Notes: generated from the sequence alone by a model not told the origin. Positions 1 to 9,564 are shown, counted from the stretch's first letter. The stretch is 15,578 nucleotides of DNA from Paludibacteraceae bacterium (GCA_017550055.1 JAFYMM010000336.1:1-15578); one strand, 5' to 3'. A program made the numbers and translations.

Positions 1-19
1 CATATTATTACATTTATAC

Positions 20-54
20 AAAAAAAAGAGACGCAAAATAATTTTGCGTCTCTT
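20..54 (-). terminator. Rho-independent terminator of the giant T9SS-secreted protein gene
   Basis: A perfect inverted repeat has arms at 26-39 and 41-54 around a single central base (GAGACGC...GCGTCTC, with an A/T-rich inner stem that probably opens into a small loop). On the minus strand it is followed by a run of eight T (plus-strand A at 20-27). It begins 25 bases past the TAA stop at 79-81, where an intrinsic terminator for that gene is expected. The stem is nearly symmetric, but no plus-strand gene is visible that would use it. Confidence 0.93.
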
Positions 55-78
55 CTAATATTAATCCAAACTGTAATT

Positions 79-3000
79 TTATAAAACTACTTTTTGAGTT
101 TCATCCCCAAGGTGAACCATATATACTCCACGTGGAAGAGAAATTACTCTATCAGAACCCACATAGATAATACGTCCTACTGCATCGTAAACCTTATATT
201 CTCCATCCCATCCGTCAACAACAAGTTGACCATCTTGAGTATAAACGCTAGCTGCAGTAATCATCAAATCTTCAATGCTAGTTTCTTCTCCGATTTGAAT
301 GATATATGGTTCTTCAAGTGTTCCAAGTGTAGCATCATCTTCAAAGATAATAGTTTTCTTAACTTGATAAATTTCACTACCAACTTTCACCTTGAATGTA
401 AGCACATCACCATAACCCTCACCAGCAACAGTAAGGAATACCAAACCATCAGCCTCACTCACATTTGCGCCACGACATTCAGCACCAGCAAAAACACCCA
501 CCTCTGCAACAGGCTCCATCACAGCACCATTCTTAACCACTGCAACAATTGTCATATTACCAGAATATTTATTATTGTCATCAACAATAAACTCATTAGC
601 ACGAGATTGAATTATACGCATTTGCGATGGTTGAACAGAAGATTGAGCAGGATAAGTAAATTCTTTTTCCTCATTAGCAGTCGAATAATACATATATCCA
701 TAACCAGGAGCAAGAGTAGTAAGAGTACCTATCCATTCATATGAATTATACATAGCAAAATCTGTTTTACTCTTCACCACATCACCATCTTGTGGATTGA
801 GATCAGCAAATGCGTCTGCTACAGACATATTAAATGAAGCAGTATAACCAATCCAGTTCCAACCTGGTTTTACTGTTATAGTTTCAGCTGCAGGATCTAC
901 TTGTTCACCTACTACACTAAGAGCAGTTACACTACGCATCTTCATTTTATACATTTTACCAACATTTATATCAGTCAAATCTCCACGCCAAACGTTATTT
1001 CCATACATAGTGTATGATGCTTTAGATTTTGCGATTTCAACAACTGAAGCCACTGATTCCAAAACATCTTCTACTGCATTACTTTCTGGTTGTACATAAA
1101 TTGAATTCCAGTTCCATCCACAATTCATATTTATAGATTGCTCAAGCAAATCTTTTGCATTCCAAATAAATGGAGAATTCATATTTCCAACCAATGCATC
1201 AGAAGCAAACACTACATTACTTGAAGTTTCAACAGAAGGATAAACATTACCTGTAGAGGCATCCCATACTTTAAACGATACAGGTTTGTTGTTGTCATCG
1301 CTATAAATATTTAGCATTACGAAATAAGCATCATAACGAGCATTATAAATAGGAGAAGCAACACCTACACACTGATTATCAATAAAAGCAGCTACTTTAT
1401 CATTTGCATCCTCAGAAGTTACACCAACAATTTGCAATTGACCAATCATAGACATTGAGTGTGCAAAATCATCTGGATTTACATCCCAACTTGGAATTTC
1501 ACCAACAACATTTACACTAACAACAAAAGGTTCATAAATATTATTGTTACCAACAAGATAAATTACCTCTTCATAACGTCCAATTGGGAGAGACTGACTT
1601 ACTGTGAAATTAAGGGTCAACGTACTCAATGGATTCAAATTACCACTTTCTGAATCGACAGCCAACCAAGAAGGAAGATTATTCAAGTACCAATACTCTG
1701 TATTTGCACCTTTGTTTATAATCTCAGCTGAGAATGTACGAGATTCAAGTGATTGTTTTTCGATTTCTACTTTATCTTCACCCCAAACAAGAAGGTTACG
1801 TTGAACATAAGCAGTCCATATAACAGGAACTGAAAGATTATTGTTCAAATCATATACATCACGTACTGTGAATTGGAGAGTAGTTCCTTCAATGATATCA
1901 GCCTCTTCATTGATATTGATTACCACTTTACGCTCAGAAGCAACAAAAGAGAATGCAACATTTTGCAATTCAGGAGCCACTTTCAACGCAGGTGTATTCT
2001 CAGTTGAGAACTGAGAATTGATATCAGAAGTTTCAAGTTCGCCCATATTGCTAGAACTATGGTCTGCAAGATCAAATACCACTTCAGCTTGATTATATTC
2101 ATTCACAGCTGTTTTCTCAAATGGATAGTAAGCCACAAGACCTTCGGCATCAGCTTGCATACGAGAATGCATATTATCACGGATATAATCGGCTGTGAGA
2201 GATGCATTCCAAATACGAACCTCGTCAATATCACCAGCAAAGAAGTCTACATATTCCCAACCATTAGCATCATTAGCAGGATGACGACGATTTACACCAA
2301 TAATCAAACGGTCGCTTGCAAGAGTAGCCATACCTACCGAAGCAACTTGTTTGATAGCCACACCATCAACATAAAGAATAGTTGCACCATTGCGGAGTGA
2401 ATTGATTGCAAGGTGGTGCCATTGATTATCAAGATAGTTAGTGCTATTAGTAGCAACATAAGAATTGAGTGTAGAGAGTTGAAGTTTACCTTCAGCATCA
2501 AATGCCACACCAAAACCTTTGCTATTTGTAAACAAAGTAGCACCTTTATTAACTTCGTCACCACGGAACCAAAGTTCAAACATAAAGTCTTCTGTAGCAT
2601 AAGGAGCAACAGTAGCAATATTCATAGCCACATATTGTGAACCTTTAAGAGAGAGAGCTTTGTTTTCGCCAGCAATATACCAAGCATTAGAAGCTGGCAG
2701 TGTGAGATGACGATTACGAACACAATCTTCAGCTACATTACCATGACCTTCATCCATACGCCAATAACCAATAAGATTTGGTGTGCTTGGACGTTTAGCT
2801 TCGTACATTTCGCTTTGAGCTACCGCAAATTCACGTACATTATTCCAAAGTGTAAATTCATGGATTTTAGCAGTAATATTACCACCAACAGCCAAAGGTC
2901 CATTACCGAAGTAGTCAACTACAACCTTATTCATAAACAATTCTACAGAAGTAGCATCATTTGCATAATGTGCGGTAAGACCACTAGCACCCGACGCATA

Positions 3001-6000
3001 TCTATAAGATACAGACAAGAACAACCATTTATCAGTAGGGAGTACCGCTGTAGATACATAAGATTTACCGTTGATAGTTACCACAAGATTACCTGCATTA
3101 TTAACAGAAACTTCAAATGAAGAAGAAGCCAAACCATGTTTAATAATAGTACCTGCAACTGAATAGTTAATCCAAAGATTGAAAGCAAAATCGCGAGCAG
3201 AAAGGTCAATATCAGCAGCAGTTGTAGCCGCATTAGCAGTAAGCGACATAGCTACATTATGATCAACTCTATAACCATTCAAACGACCTGTTACAATAAA
3301 GTTATCTACATCACGAAGACTTGAATATTTAATATCTTCGTTGAAAGTAACAGAAACCTCACCATCGGCAGTAAGCACACCATTTGCAGGTGATGGATTG
3401 CCAAGCAACATAGGCTTAGCAATATCTTTAATTACACTAATATTTTCTGACTCATTATAGATTTCGCCCGACCCAAAGTCGCACATTGTAATAGCACGGA
3501 ACAAATAAGTTCCATCAGGCAACAATGCTGAGTTAGACATATCAAATGTGTAATTGATAGAATTAGATTCTAATAAGATATTATTATCATTTTTATCTTT
3601 AGCATCAACTACATATTCTTGTGCAAGTTTCCAATCTGTATCACGTTCAGCTTTGTATTGAATGCGAACACCTTTGAAGTTGCGGAATGCGCGATCAAAG
3701 TCTTTCACTTGCATTTGGAGATTAGCTCCAGTATAAGAATTGAGTACACGGTTGTTGATTTGCAAAGTGACGTCAGAGCAAGAAGGCACAAAATTAGCAG
3801 AGATAGCCACAGTATCTGCAATAACAGGGTAATTACCAGTAGGGTCGCCTTGACATTGTGATTTAAGTACGAGTTGGATATTTTCGAAATCGAGAACACC
3901 AAGATCAGACTGTTTAAGTTGGAGAGTTTTCACTAAAGTAGCACCAGCCGGAACCAATACAGCACGACCAGACTCGGTAAGGAATCCACCGTCCATAGTA
4001 ATTACTGCACCATTAGGGTTAGTTGCATCGACAACACCAAAATCGAACCAAACATCTTCACCTGTTTCAGAGATATTTTCAAGGTGGAGAGTATAAGTAG
4101 CTACTTTACCAGCAGGAACTTCTGTAGCATAAGCATTTACCACAGAAAGTTGAGGGATCTCAATTTGCATAGTAGCCGTAGAAATTTCAGTACCAGGCTC
4201 ATAGTATTTAGTAACTACTTTATCTTCATAAGGGCAAGAAGTTTGACCGCCACGAGTATAAAAGATTGGACCAAATCCATCAGGAGATTCAAGAACATCA
4301 ATTGTAAGCGCATCACTAGCGCCATCATCTTGAAGCACATAGCCCGTAGTAAGACAAGTTTCTTCAATATCGGTGTCAGAACCAAAATAGCGACCACCAG
4401 TAGTAGTACGAGCTGTTAACGAAAGACCTGTTGACTGATTAATAGTCCATCCTGTCAAAGCGCCAATAACAGCTAAAGTTTCTATTTCTCCTTCATTGTG
4501 AACAGTTGTTTCACTACAAGTAGAAACTGAAGATTCAATTATAGCTCCAGCATCAAACGAATGATTTTCTTTCAAATATTTTTCTCTATTCTTTTTTGCT
4601 TTTGCTTTGCTCTCTTCATTAAAAGCTAACGTTCCTTCCCAAATACCAATTTGAGTATTATACCAACGCACATCATCTTCGTAAACCTTATTCGGATCTG
4701 CATTTTCAGGCAATATCATAATATAACTTGGGCCTGATAGCTTATCTTTTGCAACTGCAGATTTTCCCCAAACTAAAGTATCAAAGTTGTCGCTACCAAA
4801 GCGAGCATCATTTGGAGAAAGTGTGGTAAGATAAATAACCTTTTCTCCATTATTTTTGACACCAACAGTATCGGAAACTTGTTGCAACAAAGCATTACGA
4901 TTAAGATAGAGATTAGGAATCAAAACATTCTCTATATAATTTTGAGTATATTTGAAACCTGTACTAAATTTAGTATCTGTTGTAATAACATCAAGCTTAG
5001 TAATAATATATTGGCTTAAATTATCAGGATTTGGAGTAATGGCAATACTACGAGCATTACCAAACAAAATATTAGTTGCAGTACCAACAAATACGTCGCC
5101 AATAGCACCAACAAAATCAGGAGAATCAGAAGTGCTAATTGTTTCGGTAGTTGTCACAGTCGTCGACCATTCTCTATAGCCAGTATAATTAGCTGAAATA
5201 TTTACACCAACCTCTAAATCAAATTTAGCTTCCGTCTCTGTAATAATACCAAAAGCAGGAGTACCTGTAACAGTTTTCAGTGTAGCCCCTATATGAGTAG
5301 TTGTAAGAATTTCATTGTTAGTAATAAACGAACCTCCGTCTTGCTCTACAGTAGTCACAGTCGTACCTTTTTCATAATAAGAATGAGAATTAGAACCTGC
5401 TGGATCTCGAAGGATCATCAAGATTTTGTCAGGACCTGAAGTTACAAAATTACTACCTGAAGGCAACTCACCTAATACAATAGCTTGGAAAGTTGAGTTT
5501 TGATCCCACTCATAATCTTTACCATTGGTAGAATATTTGATATTTAGACCAAGAGTATAAGGCTCAACAATATTAGGGAAACCTACCATAAATTGATAAT
5601 CAGCTACACCCATAGAATCTAATTGAAGTTGATTTTCGGCAAGATTATTTGCATCGACAAATTGACCATCTTTATCACCTTCAACATAAACTGCTTGCCC
5701 TGAAGCAAATTGATTAGTAATAGTAACAACAGTACCAACCAAAGGGACTTGATCGTAAATAGGAGTTTGTCCATCTTTATTAACATACTCCTCGAATGCT
5801 TTCAACTTAAATGTATATATTTGATTTTGAATGAAAGCAGGAGCACCGAAATTATAAGAAATGCCATTATCACCTACGGTATAGATAGCGACGGTATCGG
5901 CTATAGGTTTTTCGATAGAGGTATATAAGAACTCTTTTTCGCCAAACGAACCATCAGGGTTTTGAATAACCGAGAACGAAGGATCGACACGGTGAGCGAG

Positions 6001-9000
6001 TTTAAGTGCTGCAACATATTCGAATTTGTTATTTTCATCAATAGAGTCGACCTTTACATTGAGTGGATTAGTAGCATCGATTAAGCCAATAGTTGCAAGA
6101 TCAAAGATGACATCACTATTTGAAGGAATAACAACGCTATTAACTGTATATTGGGCAGGAGGTAATTGCACAGCAAACTCGCCTGTAATAGAGTCGGACT
6201 CAATAACAATTTGTTTAACATTGGTCAAATCGCCACCCAATACATAAGCTTTAGAAGCAATAGCAGATGTAGAACTTTCAAGAATCAACTGTTGTGAATT
6301 TACCTCGTAAGATGTAGAAGCTCCGTTGACACTCGTCACCATATTCATATTATATCCAGTTCCGAGTGTAATGACAGCCTTACCAATATTAGCCTTACTT
6401 TCGCCAAGACCGAGAGGTTTTTGTTGTTCAATCTCACCACCAACAACGCGACCTGCCACAGTAACTTTAGTTATATCTGTGAAAGTGAGATTTTGCATAG
6501 GTTGCTCGAAAGTAAAACGAGTACCAAGACCATTTGGGTCAGCAGGGAAACGACCACCATTAGCAAACTCATGACCTTGCTTTTTAACTTGAATAAAATG
6601 ATCTCCAATAGGCACACTGATTTTGAATTTACCTTCGGCATCAGAAGTAACCATTTCACCATCACGAGAACAAACCTCGCCATCGATATAGAAAGAACAA
6701 CCTTCGACAGGCATAGTAGTATTTTCGTAATAAACTACACCCTCTACCTCAAACGAAGATACATCCTCAAAATCGACATTATTGAATACAACAGAAGAAG
6801 GCGATGCAAAAATAGGTTTCTTGTTAGGACGGAATTCGTGTACACCAAAGATAGGCACAACATTATATTGCACACCCTCTGAAGTGTAAGGGATGGTGTT
6901 AATCAAATAGTTACCATCGACATCAGTAACTGTTTTGTTAGAAAGTTGTTCAGCAGAAGGCACCAAAGTAGAGTGAGTAGCCATTACGCCTAATTCGCCA
7001 TCGTGCTTGTTGAATACACCATTACGACCAGATTGGTCAAATACCTTAGATATGCCCATTTCGTTACAACGATAGTAAGCCCAAAGACCTTCTTCACGAC
7101 CTGAAATATAGGCGTTATAGTTGTTTTTGATAGTTTCAGCATCAAGAATCTTATTCCAGAAACGAATTTCATCGATATTACCACGATAGCCACTTTTTCC
7201 TTCTGAATTTGCAGCAACATAAAATGCATGATTAAGATAAGTATCAATATTTTTAGACACATTGAATGTTTTACTTCCAATAAACTCACCATTCAAATAA
7301 TATGACATTGTTGATTGAGTTTTATCACTATTTAATTGAGCAACGAAAGTAAGATGCACCCATTCGTTAGGAGTTAAGACTTTACCCGTTTCCCAAGTTG
7401 CACCTAATACATACAATTTCAACTTATTACCTGTAGCTAAAATAACATCGAACGTTGAATTTTTAGAAAAGATAAATGACCCATTTTCATTTACATCAGG
7501 GTTAATCCATGCTTGGAAAGTAATAGCCGAATTATTTTTGAAGTCGATTACCTCTGCAGGCAATTTAATGTGCGAAGTTGGACTATTGCCATCGAAGTGA
7601 ATAGAATAGTTTTCTTGACTATTATCGCCACCAGTAACAGCCACAGTAACACCAGGAACTGCTTGATCTCCTTCATAGGCAACACGTCCAGAGATAGTAG
7701 CATAAGGTTGGCTAAATCCATAATCGGAAACAGATGCACCTAAAGAAGATGAACCATCACATTGAGAATAGCCCTCAACAGTATAATTGTAGAGTTGACC
7801 TGCGCTCATAGCCTTGTCTTGATAGGTATAAGAAGTCAAACCTGAGTGTTGAATTTGGGCTACTTGAACGGCTTGAGTAGAACCATCGATAGGAGTACGT
7901 GTGATATTGAAATAATTGAAATCACTTGCATTAGACGGAATTTCCCACGAAAGCATCACATTATCGCTATAATAACCTTTTGATACTTCGTAATTAGTAA
8001 TCTCGCGTTTACCTGTATTTGGCATTAAGAAAGTGAAAGGATCTGTAGTATAATGAGATTTAGACATTGCCGTTTGCGACATTACAACAGAATAGCGCAC
8101 ACAACCTGTCAAGCCAGTAACTTTCACTTCTTTCACATCGTATGCTGGAGTAAGATTAATAGTAGAACCTGAAGCAGGTGTAAGAGTAAGTGTATAAGCT
8201 CCTTTGCTATCCCAAATGCCATTAGCACTCAATCCCCAAGTAACTATAGCTTCGTTTTTGCCAGTAATAGGACTAACCGAAACAGAAGTAACCTTTTTAT
8301 AATCAGTATAAATAGTTTTACTTGTTTCATTAGTACTCATAAACTGATACCACAAACCTTGTTTGCTAAACATCTTCTTCCAAACACGGAATTTGTATGT
8401 TACTGCACCTTTATTACACTCGTTGTCAGAAAGTTTATATACATAAGAATATTTAGAAGAAGACGACGAATATGTATATGGAACAGAATCTATTTGAACC
8501 CATTTAGATCCGTCATATTTTTCAACAGCAAAAATAGCTGTATTAAGATTAGTCGAATTTGTTGGGTTGTACACCTCCCACTGAAGCTCGATTTCGCGAT
8601 TATTTTGCGTAATAGTCAAATTACGATTTTCAAATGTAGCAGTTCTCCCAGTATGAATAGAACTTGACCACACTTCTTCTTTAGTATAAGTACCCGAACC
8701 CGCATCAGGATCGGTTACAGCAACTGCACTAATAGTAACACCATTTGCAAATTGTCGAGCTGTGACATTAGTAGAATTGTTATTGTCTGAATAACCTACA
8801 TATTCAGTTTGACTGAAAGTATAATTGATAGTTTTTTGCCCTTTAGTTGTTTTATAAGAAAAATTACGCTTAACATAATCATTAACATCAAACATTTTTG
8901 TTCGAAGCTGTATTGTAGATTGAGTTTGATTATAAGCATCCCCATTAGTAAGTTCAGACAAAATAACCTTAAATTTACCATTACTTAAATCCCATCCACC

Positions 9001-9564
9001 AGAAGTTAATTTTGGCTGATAAGAATATGTAGAAGTTGTAAGATTAGTTGTTGTATTATACGTCCAAGTATCATTCTCAGAATCGCGAACTCTACCTTCC
9101 AATCTAATTGAGACTGTTTTATTCATATGCTTAGATTGTGGATATATATATACAATAGCCCAACAAGGCTGAGCCCCATTAAAGTTTACATTATCGCCAG
9201 ATGTACTTGTTGTAATCTCTTTCCAACCATCTCTTGATTCAGCATAAACTGTTTTAGAATACCAACTCTCAAGATTTACCCAGTGGTAACTTGCATCACC
9301 TTGATGGTTATTATATGCATCTAAATATTTATCACCATCAATATAAAGATTCAAATATTCTGTACGGTCATCTTTACCTGCTTCAGTATAACAGACGAAA
9401 GAAAACTTAATGGCACCTTTACCTTTGTCCCATTCAACTTTGGCATGATTGCCCCAGTTCCAATTAACATCGGCAGCAGAAAGACCTTTTGGAACTGCAA
9501 ATAAGAATAGCGCAATAAAGAAAATTGCGTTTCTTAATGTTCGTAAAAAAGTAAAATTTTTCAT
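79..9564 (-). CDS. Giant multidomain surface protein with LamG, FnIII-like and Ig-like domains and a T9SS type A sorting domain
   Basis: This is a 3161-residue protein, probably exported by the Sec system and then carried to the cell surface by T9SS. Residues 1-30 are a signal peptide (MKNFTFLRTLR, then a hydrophobic core, with cleavage likely after GLSA). Residues about 320-610 hold FnIII-like repeats. A carboxypeptidase-regulatory-like fold begins at about 622 (ISGRVAYEG) and seems to resume at about 878 (VTDVDGNYLI), with a LamG-like domain at 653-865 between. More regulatory-like modules lie at about 935-1000 and 1031 onward. Residues 1370-1790 are a central region I cannot assign. An Ig-like domain starts at about 2047 and resumes at about 2530, with LamG domains at 2100-2260 and 2300-2470 inside. 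A BACON-like domain (PSWLAVDSESG) spans 2590-2690, A-B-B-A repeats span 2702-3095, and the sorting domain spans 3107-3161 (VYDAVGR, RGVYMVHLGD, ending KVVL). No catalytic motif is evident. The role is inferred to be adhesion or glycan binding. The start is supported by the signal peptide and the upstream promoter. Confidence 0.95.
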   Translation of the reverse strand: MKNFTFLRTLRNAIFFIALFLFAVPKGLSAADVNWNWGNHAKVEWDKGKGAIKFSFVCYTEAGKDDRTEYLNLYIDGDKYLDAYNNHQGDASYHWVNLESWYSKTVYAESRDGWKEITTSTSGDNVNFNGAQPCWAIVYIYPQSKHMNKTVSIRLEGRVRDSENDTWTYNTTTNLTTSTYSYQPKLTSGGWDLSNGKFKVILSELTNGDAYNQTQSTIQLRTKMFDVNDYVKRNFSYKTTKGQKTINYTFSQTEYVGYSDNNNSTNVTARQFANGVTISAVAVTDPDAGSGTYTKEEVWSSSIHTGRTATFENRNLTITQNNREIELQWEVYNPTNSTNLNTAIFAVEKYDGSKWVQIDSVPYTYSSSSSKYSYVYKLSDNECNKGAVTYKFRVWKKMFSKQGLWYQFMSTNETSKTIYTDYKKVTSVSVSPITGKNEAIVTWGLSANGIWDSKGAYTLTLTPASGSTINLTPAYDVKEVKVTGLTGCVRYSVVMSQTAMSKSHYTTDPFTFLMPNTGKREITNYEVSKGYYSDNVMLSWEIPSNASDFNYFNITRTPIDGSTQAVQVAQIQHSGLTSYTYQDKAMSAGQLYNYTVEGYSQCDGSSSLGASVSDYGFSQPYATISGRVAYEGDQAVPGVTVAVTGGDNSQENYSIHFDGNSPTSHIKLPAEVIDFKNNSAITFQAWINPDVNENGSFIFSKNSTFDVILATGNKLKLYVLGATWETGKVLTPNEWVHLTFVAQLNSDKTQSTMSYYLNGEFIGSKTFNVSKNIDTYLNHAFYVAANSEGKSGYRGNIDEIRFWNKILDAETIKNNYNAYISGREEGLWAYYRCNEMGISKVFDQSGRNGVFNKHDGELGVMATHSTLVPSAEQLSNKTVTDVDGNYLINTIPYTSEGVQYNVVPIFGVHEFRPNKKPIFASPSSVVFNNVDFEDVSSFEVEGVVYYENTTMPVEGCSFYIDGEVCSRDGEMVTSDAEGKFKISVPIGDHFIQVKKQGHEFANGGRFPADPNGLGTRFTFEQPMQNLTFTDITKVTVAGRVVGGEIEQQKPLGLGESKANIGKAVITLGTGYNMNMVTSVNGASTSYEVNSQQLILESSTSAIASKAYVLGGDLTNVKQIVIESDSITGEFAVQLPPAQYTVNSVVIPSNSDVIFDLATIGLIDATNPLNVKVDSIDENNKFEYVAALKLAHRVDPSFSVIQNPDGSFGEKEFLYTSIEKPIADTVAIYTVGDNGISYNFGAPAFIQNQIYTFKLKAFEEYVNKDGQTPIYDQVPLVGTVVTITNQFASGQAVYVEGDKDGQFVDANNLAENQLQLDSMGVADYQFMVGFPNIVEPYTLGLNIKYSTNGKDYEWDQNSTFQAIVLGELPSGSNFVTSGPDKILMILRDPAGSNSHSYYEKGTTVTTVEQDGGSFITNNEILTTTHIGATLKTVTGTPAFGIITETEAKFDLEVGVNISANYTGYREWSTTVTTTETISTSDSPDFVGAIGDVFVGTATNILFGNARSIAITPNPDNLSQYIITKLDVITTDTKFSTGFKYTQNYIENVLIPNLYLNRNALLQQVSDTVGVKNNGEKVIYLTTLSPNDARFGSDNFDTLVWGKSAVAKDKLSGPSYIMILPENADPNKVYEDDVRWYNTQIGIWEGTLAFNEESKAKAKKNREKYLKENHSFDAGAIIESSVSTCSETTVHNEGEIETLAVIGALTGWTINQSTGLSLTARTTTGGRYFGSDTDIEETCLTTGYVLQDDGASDALTIDVLESPDGFGPIFYTRGGQTSCPYEDKVVTKYYEPGTEISTATMQIEIPQLSVVNAYATEVPAGKVATYTLHLENISETGEDVWFDFGVVDATNPNGAVITMDGGFLTESGRAVLVPAGATLVKTLQLKQSDLGVLDFENIQLVLKSQCQGDPTGNYPVIADTVAISANFVPSCSDVTLQINNRVLNSYTGANLQMQVKDFDRAFRNFKGVRIQYKAERDTDWKLAQEYVVDAKDKNDNNILLESNSINYTFDMSNSALLPDGTYLFRAITMCDFGSGEIYNESENISVIKDIAKPMLLGNPSPANGVLTADGEVSVTFNEDIKYSSLRDVDNFIVTGRLNGYRVDHNVAMSLTANAATTAADIDLSARDFAFNLWINYSVAGTIIKHGLASSSFEVSVNNAGNLVVTINGKSYVSTAVLPTDKWLFLSVSYRYASGASGLTAHYANDATSVELFMNKVVVDYFGNGPLAVGGNITAKIHEFTLWNNVREFAVAQSEMYEAKRPSTPNLIGYWRMDEGHGNVAEDCVRNRHLTLPASNAWYIAGENKALSLKGSQYVAMNIATVAPYATEDFMFELWFRGDEVNKGATLFTNSKGFGVAFDAEGKLQLSTLNSYVATNSTNYLDNQWHHLAINSLRNGATILYVDGVAIKQVASVGMATLASDRLIIGVNRRHPANDANGWEYVDFFAGDIDEVRIWNASLTADYIRDNMHSRMQADAEGLVAYYPFEKTAVNEYNQAEVVFDLADHSSSNMGELETSDINSQFSTENTPALKVAPELQNVAFSFVASERKVVININEEADIIEGTTLQFTVRDVYDLNNNLSVPVIWTAYVQRNLLVWGEDKVEIEKQSLESRTFSAEIINKGANTEYWYLNNLPSWLAVDSESGNLNPLSTLTLNFTVSQSLPIGRYEEVIYLVGNNNIYEPFVVSVNVVGEIPSWDVNPDDFAHSMSMIGQLQIVGVTSEDANDKVAAFIDNQCVGVASPIYNARYDAYFVMLNIYSDDNNKPVSFKVWDASTGNVYPSVETSSNVVFASDALVGNMNSPFIWNAKDLLEQSINMNCGWNWNSIYVQPESNAVEDVLESVASVVEIAKSKASYTMYGNNVWRGDLTDINVGKMYKMKMRSVTALSVVGEQVDPAAETITVKPGWNWIGYTASFNMSVADAFADLNPQDGDVVKSKTDFAMYNSYEWIGTLTTLAPGYGYMYYSTANEEKEFTYPAQSSVQPSQMRIIQSRANEFIVDDNNKYSGNMTIVAVVKNGAVMEPVAEVGVFAGAECRGANVSEADGLVFLTVAGEGYGDVLTFKVKVGSEIYQVKKTIIFEDDATLGTLEEPYIIQIGEETSIEDLMITAASVYTQDGQLVVDGWDGEYKVYDAVGRIIYVGSDRVISLPRGVYMVHLGDETQKVVL
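280..582 (-). repeat. C-terminal module A2 of the giant protein
   Basis: Residues about 2995-3095 are a beta-rich module (YSGNMTIVAVV ... VGVFAGAECRGANV ... LTFKVKVGSEIY ... GTLEEPYII). By eye it repeats the pattern of the module at about 2702-2803: an opening strand of the type (L/T)IV(G/A)V, then (A/G)(A/V)F(I/A) followed by a Cys and G(V/A), a strand containing FKV, and a closing (S/E)(P)(F/Y)I(W/I). It is divergent, so the duplication is old. Confidence 0.6.
684..864 (-). repeat. C-terminal module B2 (GWNW repeat) of the giant protein
   Basis: Residues about 2901-2961 start with GWNWIGY, continue with DVVKSKTDFAMY and WIGTL, and end with PGYGYMYYS. They match the preceding copy B1, with the two GWNW motifs 85 residues apart. 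Modules with paired GWNW starts are familiar to me near the C-termini of T9SS-secreted Bacteroidetes proteins. Their function is unknown to me. Confidence 0.75.
934..1119 (-). repeat. C-terminal module B1 (GWNW repeat) of the giant protein
   Basis: Residues about 2816-2877 start with GWNWNSIYV, continue with EIAKSKASYTMY and WRGDL, and end with VGKMYKMKM. Aligned with B2 they share GWNW, (A/V)xD, VKSK/AKSK, an aromatic residue followed by xMY, W(R/I)G(D/T)L, and a closing GxxY. This is an internal tandem duplication within the coding sequence. Confidence 0.75.
1156..1461 (-). repeat. C-terminal module A1 of the giant protein
   Basis: Residues about 2702-2803 form a beta-rich module (MIGQLQIVGV ... 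VAAFIDNQCVGVA ... VSFKVWDASTGNVY ... MNSPFIWNAK). It resembles module A2 nearer the C-terminus. Together the four modules give the order A1-B1-B2-A2 directly before the sorting domain. Confidence 0.6.

Noticed and set aside
94..744. A 216-codon open frame on the plus strand.
   Set aside because: It lies wholly opposite the 3' end of the giant gene, whose sorting domain is clear. Its product is low-complexity and Ile/Ser/Thr/Asn-rich with no recognisable domain, typical of an antisense shadow in AT-rich DNA.
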